A stretch of DNA of 6,510 bases, from positions 1 to 6,510 of the forward strand of contig CAYOKA010000127.1 of assembly GCA_964404395.1 (NCBI GenBank), read 5' to 3'. The position numbers were made by a program, and so were the translations under genes. Source of the stretch: JAAYBT01 sp964404395 (GTDB lineage: Bacteria; Bacillota; Clostridia; Acetivibrionales; DTU013). Within the stretch, counting starts at the first letter, position 1; every line of letters starts with the position of its first letter. Shown here piece by piece: positions 1 through 6,037 of the stretch. The notes beneath the pieces were generated by a model. It worked only from the letters and a program-made list of their open reading frames with translations. It had not been told where the DNA came from and did no database searches.

Positions 1-1
1 A

Positions 2-40
2 GGTTTTACCATACAAATAAAATTGAAGGGGCTTAAATGA
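2..40 (+). CDS. Possible 3' end of an upstream gene (partial)
   Basis: This frame is open from the window edge and reads GFTIQIKLKGLK before a TGA stop. The alternating polar and hydrophobic residues look like a terminal beta strand. The stop lies 19 bases before the start of the next gene, as expected inside an operon. A second frame is also open from the edge and ends at a TAA at 34-36, reading RFYHTNKIEGA, so the choice of frame is a judgement based on composition. Twelve residues are too few to assign a family. Confidence 0.3.
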   Translation, partial: GFTIQIKLKGLK

Positions 41-44
41 TGGC

Positions 45-50
45 AGGAGG
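45..50 (+). promoter_or_regulatory. Ribosome binding site of the large secreted protein
   Basis: A perfect AGGAGG lies nine bases upstream of the ATG at 60. It fixes that ATG as the start and predicts efficient translation. I see no convincing promoter in bases 1-44, so this gene is probably transcribed from further upstream. Confidence 0.85.
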
Positions 51-59
51 AATTGTGTT

Positions 60-143
60 ATGAAAAAGATGATTTATCGTGGATTGGCAGCATCCATGTG
101 CATTGTGTTCCTGCTCATTTATTTGCCCACCCTTGCCGTTTCC
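60..143 (+). other. Signal peptide region of the large secreted protein
   Basis: Residues 1-28 have a positive n-region, a long hydrophobic core rich in Leu, Ile and Val, and a small-residue cleavage motif A-V-S followed by S-P. This is a Sec-type signal. Cys14 lies inside the hydrophobic core with Met before it, so it is not a lipobox. Confidence 0.85.
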
Positions 144-3100
144 TCTCCACGATATGAGAACAGCGGCATGGAGTTTATGGATGAGACTGCGGCGGGCATA
201 AGCCTGTACAATCAGGAGAAGGATTCGCTGCCTAAGCTACCCGACGGCAGCGCACCGACCCAGTATAAGCTAATTCAGGACACCAAGCTCTATATCAACT
301 ACCGAGTCTGGAGGGATAGGGGAGTACTGTGCTACGGCAGCTATAAAAGTGTGCCCGGAAATGATTTCAAGGCCGGGACCCAGCCGCCCGGACAGCCTGA
401 AAAGCATGGTGCAGGGGATGGTTACTATGCCAATCCCAGAGGCGGCTCACGGGGAGAATGGCGCTACCACGGCTGGGATGTTTCGGGTAACAGGCTGACG
501 AATATATTCTTCATTCCCGACAGCGTCGTAACGAAATTCAATGAGAGGGACTGGGTAAAAGAGCCGTGGGATAACCTACCAAGAGATAAACAACCTCAGA
601 TTAGTGACTATAACTATGCTACTATTGGAAGTGAATATTCTTCCGACATCAAATCCGGTGTGCAGACCTGGATCAACAAAGCCATGGATCAGTATGGAGG
701 CGTCCCCCTGGTAGGAGCAGCTGTCGATCCCGAGGTTTACCGCTACCTGAATGTGGAGTCCTCGCCTACCATAAACCGAATCGGACAGGGAAGGATGTGG
801 CACATCAGGCCTAACCAGTCCATTTGGTATCAGACAGTGGCAGTGCCTATCCAGGACGCAAAGAAGGATCTGCCTGTGGATGTAACATTAGAATTACTGA
901 CGGAGCCGGACAGGATACAGGATCTAGGTGAGGCAATGGACGATATGTCCTTAGTCCTCCGCTACAAAGTGACGGCGGAGCTGAAGGATGCCGACATTTA
1001 CGACAATGATGTAAAAAAAACGGTATATTACACGCGGCATGACATAGAAAGCTGGATATTGACATTCAATGATACAGATAATCAGACCAATCAGGCGCAG
1101 ATGCCCCAGCAACAGGTTAAGGTATCCCCGGTAAACAACAGGGGCACAGCAGAATTCACGCTTAAGACCACTTATGGCCTGTTTCGCAGCTACAACTGGG
1201 ACATATACGTCACAGCCAAAGGGCAGGTCAGCTATAAGGATGGGGAACAGGGCAACTATGGCTATGCCGGTCTTCATACGCTTGTAGGTACCAGCAGACC
1301 TGCCGACCCACCCCAAAGAGTTGTGGAAAACTTCACTCCTAATCCCAAGATTCCCGAGATTGCTTTCGACGGTATACCTTTTGCTGCAAGCGACAAAACC
1401 GACATGTCAAAGGTTGCGACCAGGAAGGTCTATGTAGACGGGATACAGGTCAACGATAGGGATTTTTTCTCCGGCAGTTACATATTTCCCGGAACAGTAG
1501 GCGTTAATGGGAGGTTTGCATACGTGGATTGCGAATACCAGGTAAAGGAATTCCCCGGAGAGGCCGGGAAAGTGGTTTCGAGGGATGTAGTGTATATTTA
1601 TCCCACAAAGCCCATTGCTAACTTCAATATTTCATCAAATACATGGAAGCAAAACAGAATAATAACGGTTGAAAACACTTGTAAGGCAGGAAATATCGAG
1701 CTTGTCACAGACCAATTCCCCATCGTAGGGTATGAATGGTCCTACGGCGGGGATATAGCTCAGCTGCGTAAGGGCACCGACACAGATTTTACAAAGGAGC
1801 TGCTATATAAGCAGCCGGGAGTCTATTCACTTACTCTCAGATGTAAAAACACGCTGGGCAAATGGTCCGAGCCCTATTCGGTGGAGTTTCAAGTGCTCGA
1901 AGACATTGCGCCGGCTGTGGGTGTGAACCTTTCGGAATCTGTCTATACCCGAAATGACAAAGTGGAGGCATGGTACTATTTTGTCGGGAGCACCGACGGA
2001 GACGTGCTAAAAGCATCAAACATAGAGCTGTGGCACGACAGTAATAATGACGGGACCGTTGACGAAAAGCTTATGGCATGGAGCGATCAGGAGGAATTTC
2101 CTGAATACACACCGACTAAGCTCGGATATTACAAGTATGTGGTTACTGCACAGGAAGATATCGTATCAGACACGCTGATAAGGTACATAAGCGAAAGGGA
2201 TAAAAAGACGGCAAGCTATGAGGTTGAGTTCTGGGTGGACAACTACCAGCCCTTGAGTGATTTATATGTTAATATTCCTATACAGAGGCCTACTATTGAC
2301 ATCTATTTGATGCTCGATAAAGACCTGGATGCTGAAAAGATTAAATATGTCAAGGAAAATAGAATTAGCATATCGAACTGGCTACTGGGTAAAAATATCA
2401 TTCCCAATACCAACATATGGGATATGAAGACCTACACATATTCTCAGCCTGCCAGCACAAGCAAAAATACCGGCAAAAGCTATCCTTCGTCAACTATGAC
2501 TTATTCAAGTAGTGGTTATTCCGGCACTTTGAAACGAACGAGAGTTACGAATAATGACTATTCAAGGGATGAAGGAGATTTCGAGGGAAAAAGAGAAAGC
2601 AAGACAGCTACGGCGACGGGGTCGGGGTCAGCGACGACCTACTGGAAGTGTGGCGAGTATGGCGGATGGTACGTGACAGACTCGTCTTCAACAAACAATC
2701 TTACGAAGTCATACTCAGACAGTGACGGCTTCAAAGGGACATTAAAGCAGACAATATTCACCTGCACCTCGAATAACGGGAAACCAACCGGTGGAAAGCC
2801 GGGCGATACTTATATACAGAGAAGAAAATTTACAGCATCATACGAAGGTACCGTGTACAGAACCGTAAAGGTTTGGGTGCCAAATGTAAAATGGTATAAC
2901 AATTATACAGGCTACTATTCGGGCACCATATACAAGCATGTGAGGCAGCCCTATACAGATGTGTTCAATCCAACATCACAAAAGTATGTGATCTATATAA
3001 GTGACAATAATGTATCAGAGCCGGCTGACCTGAATATGGTCATGGCTTATGCAAAAACTGCAAAGCTCTACCTTGCCGGAGCAGCGGGAATACAGTCTCA

Positions 3101-4949
3101 GCGTGCTCATGATAAATATTTCAATTCTGCAAACAAATCGATTGATGCTCTCTTGGACGAAGTTCTAAGGGACATTGCGATGAATAGTCCGCTTGTTGAA
3201 CAGCTTTATGTGCTTCAAAACGAAGGTTTTATAATGAATGCCGGCCACATGGATCTTGAAGCCGATCCAATTGTAGAGATAGGGATGCAGTATGTCCATG
3301 AGCCGAGTTATTACGACAATCCCACGGGCAATGAGCCGGGCACGGTTTCAGTATTCAATGAGGAAGAAGGATGGAACACTACAATAACATCAAGCTTTGC
3401 AAATGTAGGAAAGTATACAATTTATCGCAGGGTAAAGGACATGCCGACCACAGACCCCAATTTTGCGGAGTACTCATATTATTCTGCGAACACATCCCTG
3501 GAAATCCATGTGGTTCGCAAACCTGTTGCGCTGGCAACGCTGGACTGGGACTATGATGCGAATAGCAGCACATATAAAACCTGTTGGGTGGATTTGAGCT
3601 ATGATCCCGATCATGAGCACAGCCGACCGGACAAAGGTATCGTCGACCGCAATATTATGTGGCGCAGGACAGGCGGGCAATGGAACTACGGTGTACCCGA
3701 CAATCTAATACCCGGAACATATGAGCTAAACTATTATGTTCTTGACCCGGAGGGCTACTGGTCCGACCCCTTTGTTATGAACTTTACCTTAAGCTCAGCA
3801 CCATCGGTGCAATTCCAAGCGTCCCTGAGAACACTGGACAGCAACTTAAGTTTAGTTCGAATAGCGGGCAATCCAAGCAAGCCCGGCATACCTGCATCAG
3901 AGTTTTTGGAAGCCTATGACCTTTGGACGCGCTATCCCCATGATGTAAAGCTTGAAATGGCACTGTTCAGCGGAGCAAAGAGGGTTGCTCCACTAAAGAC
4001 TGTGGCCTTTGGGAGCACAACAGGCAAGAAGGACGGAAATGATATTACATGGAATGATATAGTATATGAAATACCAAAGGAGCTGGCGGATAAAGATTAT
4101 GACTTCAAAATTTTTGCAGTAGGGGAGGGCGGACAAAGTACGGAAAAGAGCTTTGCAGTTACCCTTTCCACACCGATAAAGCTTGACCCCACTATGCCGA
4201 ATAAGGTAATCGGAGGAACTGTGATTGATGCCGCTGCTAATACTTCAAAATACGCGGATAAGGTAAATGTTGTGCTCTTCTATGGGACCCCTTATGCAAA
4301 GTCATATAGTCTCACAAGAGCACAGGGCGCTGCAGACACAGGGAAGAGATGGGGAGAAAAACTATCCATACCCAACTCAATACCCGAGGGCAATTATGTG
4401 GCCAGGTTCACGGCTGCGGCTCCAAATGGAACTAAACAAATAAGGGATGTACCATATGAGCTGACAAACCTTGCTATTACTGATGTAAGCATAAATGGCT
4501 ACTGGAACCACTGGCGCGGACAGTTGGATATCCTGGACAAGCGTATGACAAATGAGCCTCACAGGTTTCTTTCACTGGAGTGCATAAAGATTGACGTTAC
4601 TACTATGGGGGAGCCTGAACGTGTCGTTATCCGCTTCAGTCCGGAGCTGGAAGCAATGAGCTATACAGACCCGGCCGGCCATTCCTATGATTACGACAGG
4701 GATTTCTTTGGATATAAGGTTTTGTTCCCGCATGATTCAACATTTCACCTTACAGGAAACTCAGTGTCCTGGGAATATCATCTCCCGCCGGCTCCCTCCA
4801 GCAAGAGTTGGGATAATACCAGGCTGAGACCCCGGTACCGAATGACGGTTACAGCCCACAAAGACGATGCGATTGTCACCTATGAGGTTGACGATATTGA
4901 TATAACCGGTAATATTTACGATTTGACACATATCCAGCCAAAGAATTAA
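60..4949 (+). CDS. Very large secreted multidomain protein with PKD-like modules and a split vWA-like domain
   Basis: The product is 1629 residues. A signal peptide is clear: basic start (K2, K3, R7), hydrophobic core from about residue 8 to 27, and likely cleavage after A26-V27-S28. Residues 55-510 are aromatic- and beta-rich and I cannot assign them, although they resemble the DUF5704-type regions of large clostridial exported proteins (from memory, unverified). Residues 516-613 look PKD-like (P-I-A-N-F start, Y-E-W near the middle, P-G-V-Y-S-L-T-L near the end). Residues 615-745 form another Ig-like module with an acidic loop at 660-668. Residues 746-794 and 974-1040 resemble two halves of a vWA fold around a Tyr-x-Gly-Thr repeat insert. 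Residues 1154-1246 hold another Ig-like module with an S-Y-D-P-D motif. Residues 1468-1629 are a separate C-terminal domain. I see no LPXTG, SLH, dockerin or C-terminal membrane helix. A structural, adhesive or binding role outside the membrane is plausible; no catalytic site is evident. Confidence 0.9.
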   Translation: MKKMIYRGLAASMCIVFLLIYLPTLAVSSPRYENSGMEFMDETAAGISLYNQEKDSLPKLPDGSAPTQYKLIQDTKLYINYRVWRDRGVLCYGSYKSVPGNDFKAGTQPPGQPEKHGAGDGYYANPRGGSRGEWRYHGWDVSGNRLTNIFFIPDSVVTKFNERDWVKEPWDNLPRDKQPQISDYNYATIGSEYSSDIKSGVQTWINKAMDQYGGVPLVGAAVDPEVYRYLNVESSPTINRIGQGRMWHIRPNQSIWYQTVAVPIQDAKKDLPVDVTLELLTEPDRIQDLGEAMDDMSLVLRYKVTAELKDADIYDNDVKKTVYYTRHDIESWILTFNDTDNQTNQAQMPQQQVKVSPVNNRGTAEFTLKTTYGLFRSYNWDIYVTAKGQVSYKDGEQGNYGYAGLHTLVGTSRPADPPQRVVENFTPNPKIPEIAFDGIPFAASDKTDMSKVATRKVYVDGIQVNDRDFFSGSYIFPGTVGVNGRFAYVDCEYQVKEFPGEAGKVVSRDVVYIYPTKPIANFNISSNTWKQNRIITVENTCKAGNIELVTDQFPIVGYEWSYGGDIAQLRKGTDTDFTKELLYKQPGVYSLTLRCKNTLGKWSEPYSVEFQVLEDIAPAVGVNLSESVYTRNDKVEAWYYFVGSTDGDVLKASNIELWHDSNNDGTVDEKLMAWSDQEEFPEYTPTKLGYYKYVVTAQEDIVSDTLIRYISERDKKTASYEVEFWVDNYQPLSDLYVNIPIQRPTIDIYLMLDKDLDAEKIKYVKENRISISNWLLGKNIIPNTNIWDMKTYTYSQPASTSKNTGKSYPSSTMTYSSSGYSGTLKRTRVTNNDYSRDEGDFEGKRESKTATATGSGSATTYWKCGEYGGWYVTDSSSTNNLTKSYSDSDGFKGTLKQTIFTCTSNNGKPTGGKPGDTYIQRRKFTASYEGTVYRTVKVWVPNVKWYNNYTGYYSGTIYKHVRQPYTDVFNPTSQKYVIYISDNNVSEPADLNMVMAYAKTAKLYLAGAAGIQSQRAHDKYFNSANKSIDALLDEVLRDIAMNSPLVEQLYVLQNEGFIMNAGHMDLEADPIVEIGMQYVHEPSYYDNPTGNEPGTVSVFNEEEGWNTTITSSFANVGKYTIYRRVKDMPTTDPNFAEYSYYSANTSLEIHVVRKPVALATLDWDYDANSSTYKTCWVDLSYDPDHEHSRPDKGIVDRNIMWRRTGGQWNYGVPDNLIPGTYELNYYVLDPEGYWSDPFVMNFTLSSAPSVQFQASLRTLDSNLSLVRIAGNPSKPGIPASEFLEAYDLWTRYPHDVKLEMALFSGAKRVAPLKTVAFGSTTGKKDGNDITWNDIVYEIPKELADKDYDFKIFAVGEGGQSTEKSFAVTLSTPIKLDPTMPNKVIGGTVIDAAANTSKYADKVNVVLFYGTPYAKSYSLTRAQGAADTGKRWGEKLSIPNSIPEGNYVARFTAAAPNGTKQIRDVPYELTNLAITDVSINGYWNHWRGQLDILDKRMTNEPHRFLSLECIKIDVTTMGEPERVVIRFSPELEAMSYTDPAGHSYDYDRDFFGYKVLFPHDSTFHLTGNSVSWEYHLPPAPSSKSWDNTRLRPRYRMTVTAHKDDAIVTYEVDDIDITGNIYDLTHIQPKN
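1605..1898 (+). other. PKD-like / Ig-like module 1 (residues 516-613)
   Basis: The module opens with K-P-I-A-N-F, similar to the P-x-A-x-F opening of PKD domains. It continues with V-G-Y-E-W-S-Y where PKD domains have Y-x-W, and ends with P-G-V-Y-S-L-T-L then L-G-K-W-S-E-P. The typical G-D-G turn is replaced by Y-G-G-D. PKD domains are extracellular beta sandwiches, usually acting as spacers or in binding. Confidence 0.6.
2037..2063 (+). other. Acidic DxNxDGxxD loop, possible calcium site (residues 660-668)
   Basis: The residues D660-S-N662-N-D664-G-T-V-D668-E match the D-x-N-x-D-G-x-x-D pattern of EF-hand-like and thrombospondin-type-3 calcium loops. Only one such loop is present, so it is not a dockerin, which has two. 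Calcium binding is an inference. Confidence 0.45.
2295..2441 (+). other. vWA-like domain, N-terminal half (residues 746-794)
   Basis: A hydrophobic strand (I-D-I-Y-L-M-L) ends in D753-K-D755-L-D757 and is followed by a helix-like stretch at 758-777 and a second strand near 784-792. This is the order of the first strand, metal-binding loop and first helix of vWA domains, where the usual loop is D-x-S-x-S. Here both Ser positions are Asp. The assignment rests on reading the pattern and needs a profile or structure comparison. Confidence 0.45.
2442..2978 (+). other. Tyr-x-Gly-Thr repeat region inserted in the vWA-like domain (residues 795-973)
   Basis: About 180 residues rich in Ser, Thr, Tyr and Gly separate the two vWA-like halves. 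Four short repeats stand out: Y820-S-G-T-L, F891-K-G-T-L, Y928-E-G-T-V and Y953-S-G-T-I, each followed by a basic or aromatic residue and another strand-like stretch. Between the first two lies a low-complexity T-A-T-A-T-G-S-G-S-A-T-T segment. The region looks like short beta strands or hairpins. I recall similar segments in large secreted clostridial and Paenibacillus proteins but could not check. Confidence 0.55.
2979..3179 (+). other. vWA-like domain, C-terminal half (residues 974-1040)
   Basis: The strand K-Y-V-I-Y-I-S-D982 resembles the late vWA strand that normally ends in T-D-G. It is followed by a helix (about 989-1001), a strand ending in G (K-L-Y-L-A-G, 1002-1007) and a further helix (about 1026-1040). 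D982 would be the third metal-coordinating position. The order fits the second half of a vWA fold. Confidence 0.45.
3519..3797 (+). other. Ig-like module with S-Y-D-P-D motif (residues 1154-1246)
   Basis: The segment starts with K-P-V-A, carries D1178-L-S-Y-D-P-D1184 where PKD domains have S-x-D-x-D, then a Trp-rich middle, and ends with P-G-T-Y-E-L-N-Y-Y-V-L-D and G-Y-W-S-D-P. It is shaped like a PKD domain with an extra loop after the acidic motif. A role in spacing or binding is inferred. Confidence 0.5.
4461..4946 (+). other. C-terminal domain of the large secreted protein, function unknown (residues 1468-1629)
   Basis: After a beta-rich stretch the chain enters a distinct segment starting L-T-N-L-A-I-T-D-V and containing several Trp and Tyr residues, P-A-G-H-S-Y-D-Y-D near 1540, and a strand-rich end. 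It resembles an all-beta domain. It has no hydrophobic tail, sorting signal or catalytic motif that I recognise. Confidence 0.35.
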
Positions 4950-4959
4950 CTTTAGGGGC

Positions 4960-4977
4960 ACCGTCAACACTGACGGT
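4960..4977 (+). repeat. Hairpin 1, first copy of an 18-nt palindromic motif
   Basis: ACCGTCA and TGACGGT pair perfectly (7 bp) around the loop ACAC. The hairpin begins ten bases after the stop codon of the large gene. No T-run follows, so it is not a standard terminator by itself. The same 18 bases recur with three changes at 5009-5026. Confidence 0.75.
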
Positions 4978-4996
4978 CCATGGTCTAAGCAGTCTG

Positions 4997-5038
4997 TTTA
5001 TATGAGCTACCGTCTACACCGATGGTAGCTCATATAAA
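4997..5038 (+). terminator. Hairpin 2: long 18-bp stem, possible transcript end
   Basis: TTTATATGAGCTACC (4997-5011) pairs perfectly with GGTAGCTCATATAAA (5024-5038). The stem continues inward through a G-T wobble, a T-A and a C-G pair, leaving a six-base loop TACACC (5015-5020). It lies between two transcription units, which suits a terminator or a 3'-end stabiliser. However, only three T follow the stem and its base is A/T-rich, so it is not a textbook intrinsic terminator. The structure is certain; its function is not. Confidence 0.5.
5009..5026 (+). repeat. Second copy of the 18-nt palindromic motif (apex of hairpin 2)
   Basis: ACCGTCTACACCGATGGT matches the 4960-4977 copy at 15 of 18 positions, offset by 49 bases. 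The change at position 15 converts a G-C pair to a G-T wobble, so pairing is kept. The changes at positions 7 and 12 fall at the loop edge. Confidence 0.7.
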
Positions 5039-5039
5039 T

Positions 5040-5067
5040 TTGGCATAGCTACTGGTCCTGTGATAAT
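5040..5067 (+). promoter_or_regulatory. Sigma-A-type promoter for the DUF975 and rhomboid-like genes
   Basis: A -35 element TTGGCA (5040-5045, 5 of 6 to TTGACA) is followed by a 16-base spacer and a -10 element GATAAT (5062-5067, 5 of 6 to TATAAT). A TG at 5059-5060, one base before the -10, adds an extended -10. Transcription would start near 5074, giving a leader of about 118 bases to the ATG at 5192. Confidence 0.55.
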
Positions 5068-5102
5068 ATAAGTATATTGCTGTCGTGAGAAATTATATTA
5101 TC
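5062..5102 (+). promoter_or_regulatory. Inverted repeat overlapping the -10 element, possible operator
   Basis: GATAATATAA (5062-5071) and TTATATTATC (5093-5102) are perfect 10-bp inverted arms separated by 21 bases. Their left edges are 31 bases apart, about three helical turns. The left arm contains the proposed -10 box and the right arm lies just downstream of the expected start. A dimeric regulator site or a leader hairpin are both possible, and the A/T-rich arms could also pair by chance. Confidence 0.4.
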
Positions 5103-5179
5103 GGATATAGGGAAGAGGATTGTCCACACAGACATAAGCGGGCTTCTTAAAGTATATATTGTATATTATGAAAAAAAGT

Positions 5180-5184
5180 GAGGT
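5180..5184 (+). promoter_or_regulatory. Ribosome binding site deciding the DUF975 start
   Basis: GAGGT lies seven bases before the ATG at 5192. The earlier in-frame TTG at 5159 and ATG at 5168 have no such site upstream. The protein beginning at 5192 (M-W-T-R-S-G-L-K) also matches the usual start of the family. Confidence 0.7.
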
Positions 5185-5191
5185 ATCATTT

Positions 5192-5992
5192 ATGTGGACC
5201 AGAAGTGGACTTAAGGCGAGAGCAAAAGAAGTCCTGCGGGGGAATTATTGGAAAGCGTTTCTGATCAGTCTGGTGATAGCGTTTGCATCAGGCGGAGGCG
5301 GCGGTGGTGGGGGCGGCGGTTCGGCAAGCTGGAACCAAAGTGGAAGCTGGAACCAGGGCGGTGGAAGTAACTGGCCATTTGGTAATTCACCCTTTTCCAA
5401 CCCGGATTCAAGGTTTTTCCTCATTGCTGGTGCCCTTTTAGCAGTAATAGGTGTTGTCATTGCTGCCGGGATAGCCATCCGTATCTTTCTTGGATACCCT
5501 CTGGAGGTCGGAGGCAGAAGGTACTTTGTCCAATCTGCGCAATATTTCGATAACAGAAGATGTTTCAGATTTGCATTTGATGGACATAATTATCTTGGGA
5601 TTGTTGGAGCAATGCTGCTCAAAGGCATTTTTAACTTTTTATGGTTTTTATTATTCATCATCCCCGGTATAGTAAAGGGCTATGCCTATAGTATGGTTCC
5701 CTATATACTGGCGGACAATCCTAATATAGGAGCGCGCAGGGCAATCGAACTCAGCAATAACATGACACAAGGGCATAAATTCGATATGTTCGTGCTGGAC
5801 TTGTCCTTTATCGGATGGTATCTGCTTGGTGCGCTGGCTTTTGGAATCGGCGTATTCTTTGTGGCTCCTTATGAGGATGCAACTAAAGGTGAGCTATATC
5901 TTGCCTTGCGCCAGAATGCTATTGAGCAGAGGATGTGCAGCCTTTCAGAGCTGAATCTCTTTGAACCGAGTGGGGAGTATAATCAGTGGTGA
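5192..5992 (+). CDS. DUF975 family multi-pass membrane protein
   Basis: The product is 266 residues from the preferred ATG; starts at 5168 or 5159 would add 8 or 11 residues with no ribosome binding site. The N-terminus has the amphipathic K-A-R-A-K-E-V-L-R-G-N-Y-W-K-A pattern typical of DUF975. A short first hydrophobic segment (about 20-32) is followed by a low-complexity loop (33-73), then membrane segments near 75-98, 135-157 and 200-226, the last broken by polar and glycine residues. The core motifs F-I-I-P-G-I-V-K-G-Y (155-164), Y-I-L-A-D-N-P (171-177) and G-H-K-F-D-M-F (194-200) are hallmarks of the family as I know it. The biochemical function of DUF975 proteins is unknown to me. The loop has ten Gly in a row and two S-x-S-W-N-Q units. 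The gene likely heads a unit with the next gene, 45 bases downstream with no terminator between. Confidence 0.88.
   Translation: MWTRSGLKARAKEVLRGNYWKAFLISLVIAFASGGGGGGGGGGSASWNQSGSWNQGGGSNWPFGNSPFSNPDSRFFLIAGALLAVIGVVIAAGIAIRIFLGYPLEVGGRRYFVQSAQYFDNRRCFRFAFDGHNYLGIVGAMLLKGIFNFLWFLLFIIPGIVKGYAYSMVPYILADNPNIGARRAIELSNNMTQGHKFDMFVLDLSFIGWYLLGALAFGIGVFFVAPYEDATKGELYLALRQNAIEQRMCSLSELNLFEPSGEYNQW
5291..5320 (+). repeat. Ten-codon GGN glycine tract in the DUF975 gene
   Basis: Ten consecutive glycine codons (residues 34-43) make a 30-base G-rich tract in an otherwise moderate-GC gene. Codon use is mixed (GGC, GGA, GGT, GGG), so it is not a simple trinucleotide expansion at the DNA level. Confidence 0.9.
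5326..5355 (+). repeat. Two direct repeats encoding S-W-N-Q units
   Basis: AAGCTGGAACCA occurs at 5326-5337 and again at 5344-5355, a period of 18 bases or six codons. It encodes the S-A-S-W-N-Q and S-G-S-W-N-Q units in the loop after the glycine run, suggesting a local duplication. Confidence 0.8.
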
Positions 5993-6022
5993 AGGCTATA
6001 ATAAACATTACAAGACATTGAA

Positions 6023-6028
6023 GAAGGG
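6023..6028 (+). promoter_or_regulatory. Ribosome binding site deciding the rhomboid-like start
   Basis: GAAGGG lies nine bases before the GTG at 6038. It touches the ATG at 6029 directly and so could not serve that start. Confidence 0.5.
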
Positions 6029-6037
6029 ATGGATTCC

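Noticed and set aside
37..63. Tiny open frame M-M-A-G-G-I-V-L whose stop overlaps the ATG at 60 as ATGA
   Set aside because: It has no ribosome binding site of its own, and its middle codons are the ribosome binding site of the next gene. Chance is the simplest explanation.
92..101. Possible lipobox at Cys14 of the large protein
   Set aside because: Met precedes the Cys where a small residue is required, and the hydrophobic core continues past it, so the normal signal peptide reading is better.
951..1316. Minus-strand open frame of 121 codons inside the large gene
   Set aside because: It has no ribosome binding site or family resemblance and lies opposite a well-supported coding frame. The other minus-strand frames in 576-4970 were rejected for the same reason.
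2037..2063. Dockerin domain
   Set aside because: Only one calcium-type loop is present, in the middle of the protein. Dockerins carry two, normally near a terminus.
4960..5102. CRISPR array or MITE from the clustered palindromes
   Set aside because: There are only two related copies with no regular spacers. I could find no terminal inverted repeats with a target duplication enclosing the block.
5074..5191. Leader of the DUF975 gene as a riboswitch
   Set aside because: I see no conserved motif of any riboswitch class I know; the only clear structure is the inverted repeat already listed.
5245..5478. Minus-strand frame with a proline run
   Set aside because: The prolines are the complement of the glycine codons of the DUF975 gene, so it is a shadow.
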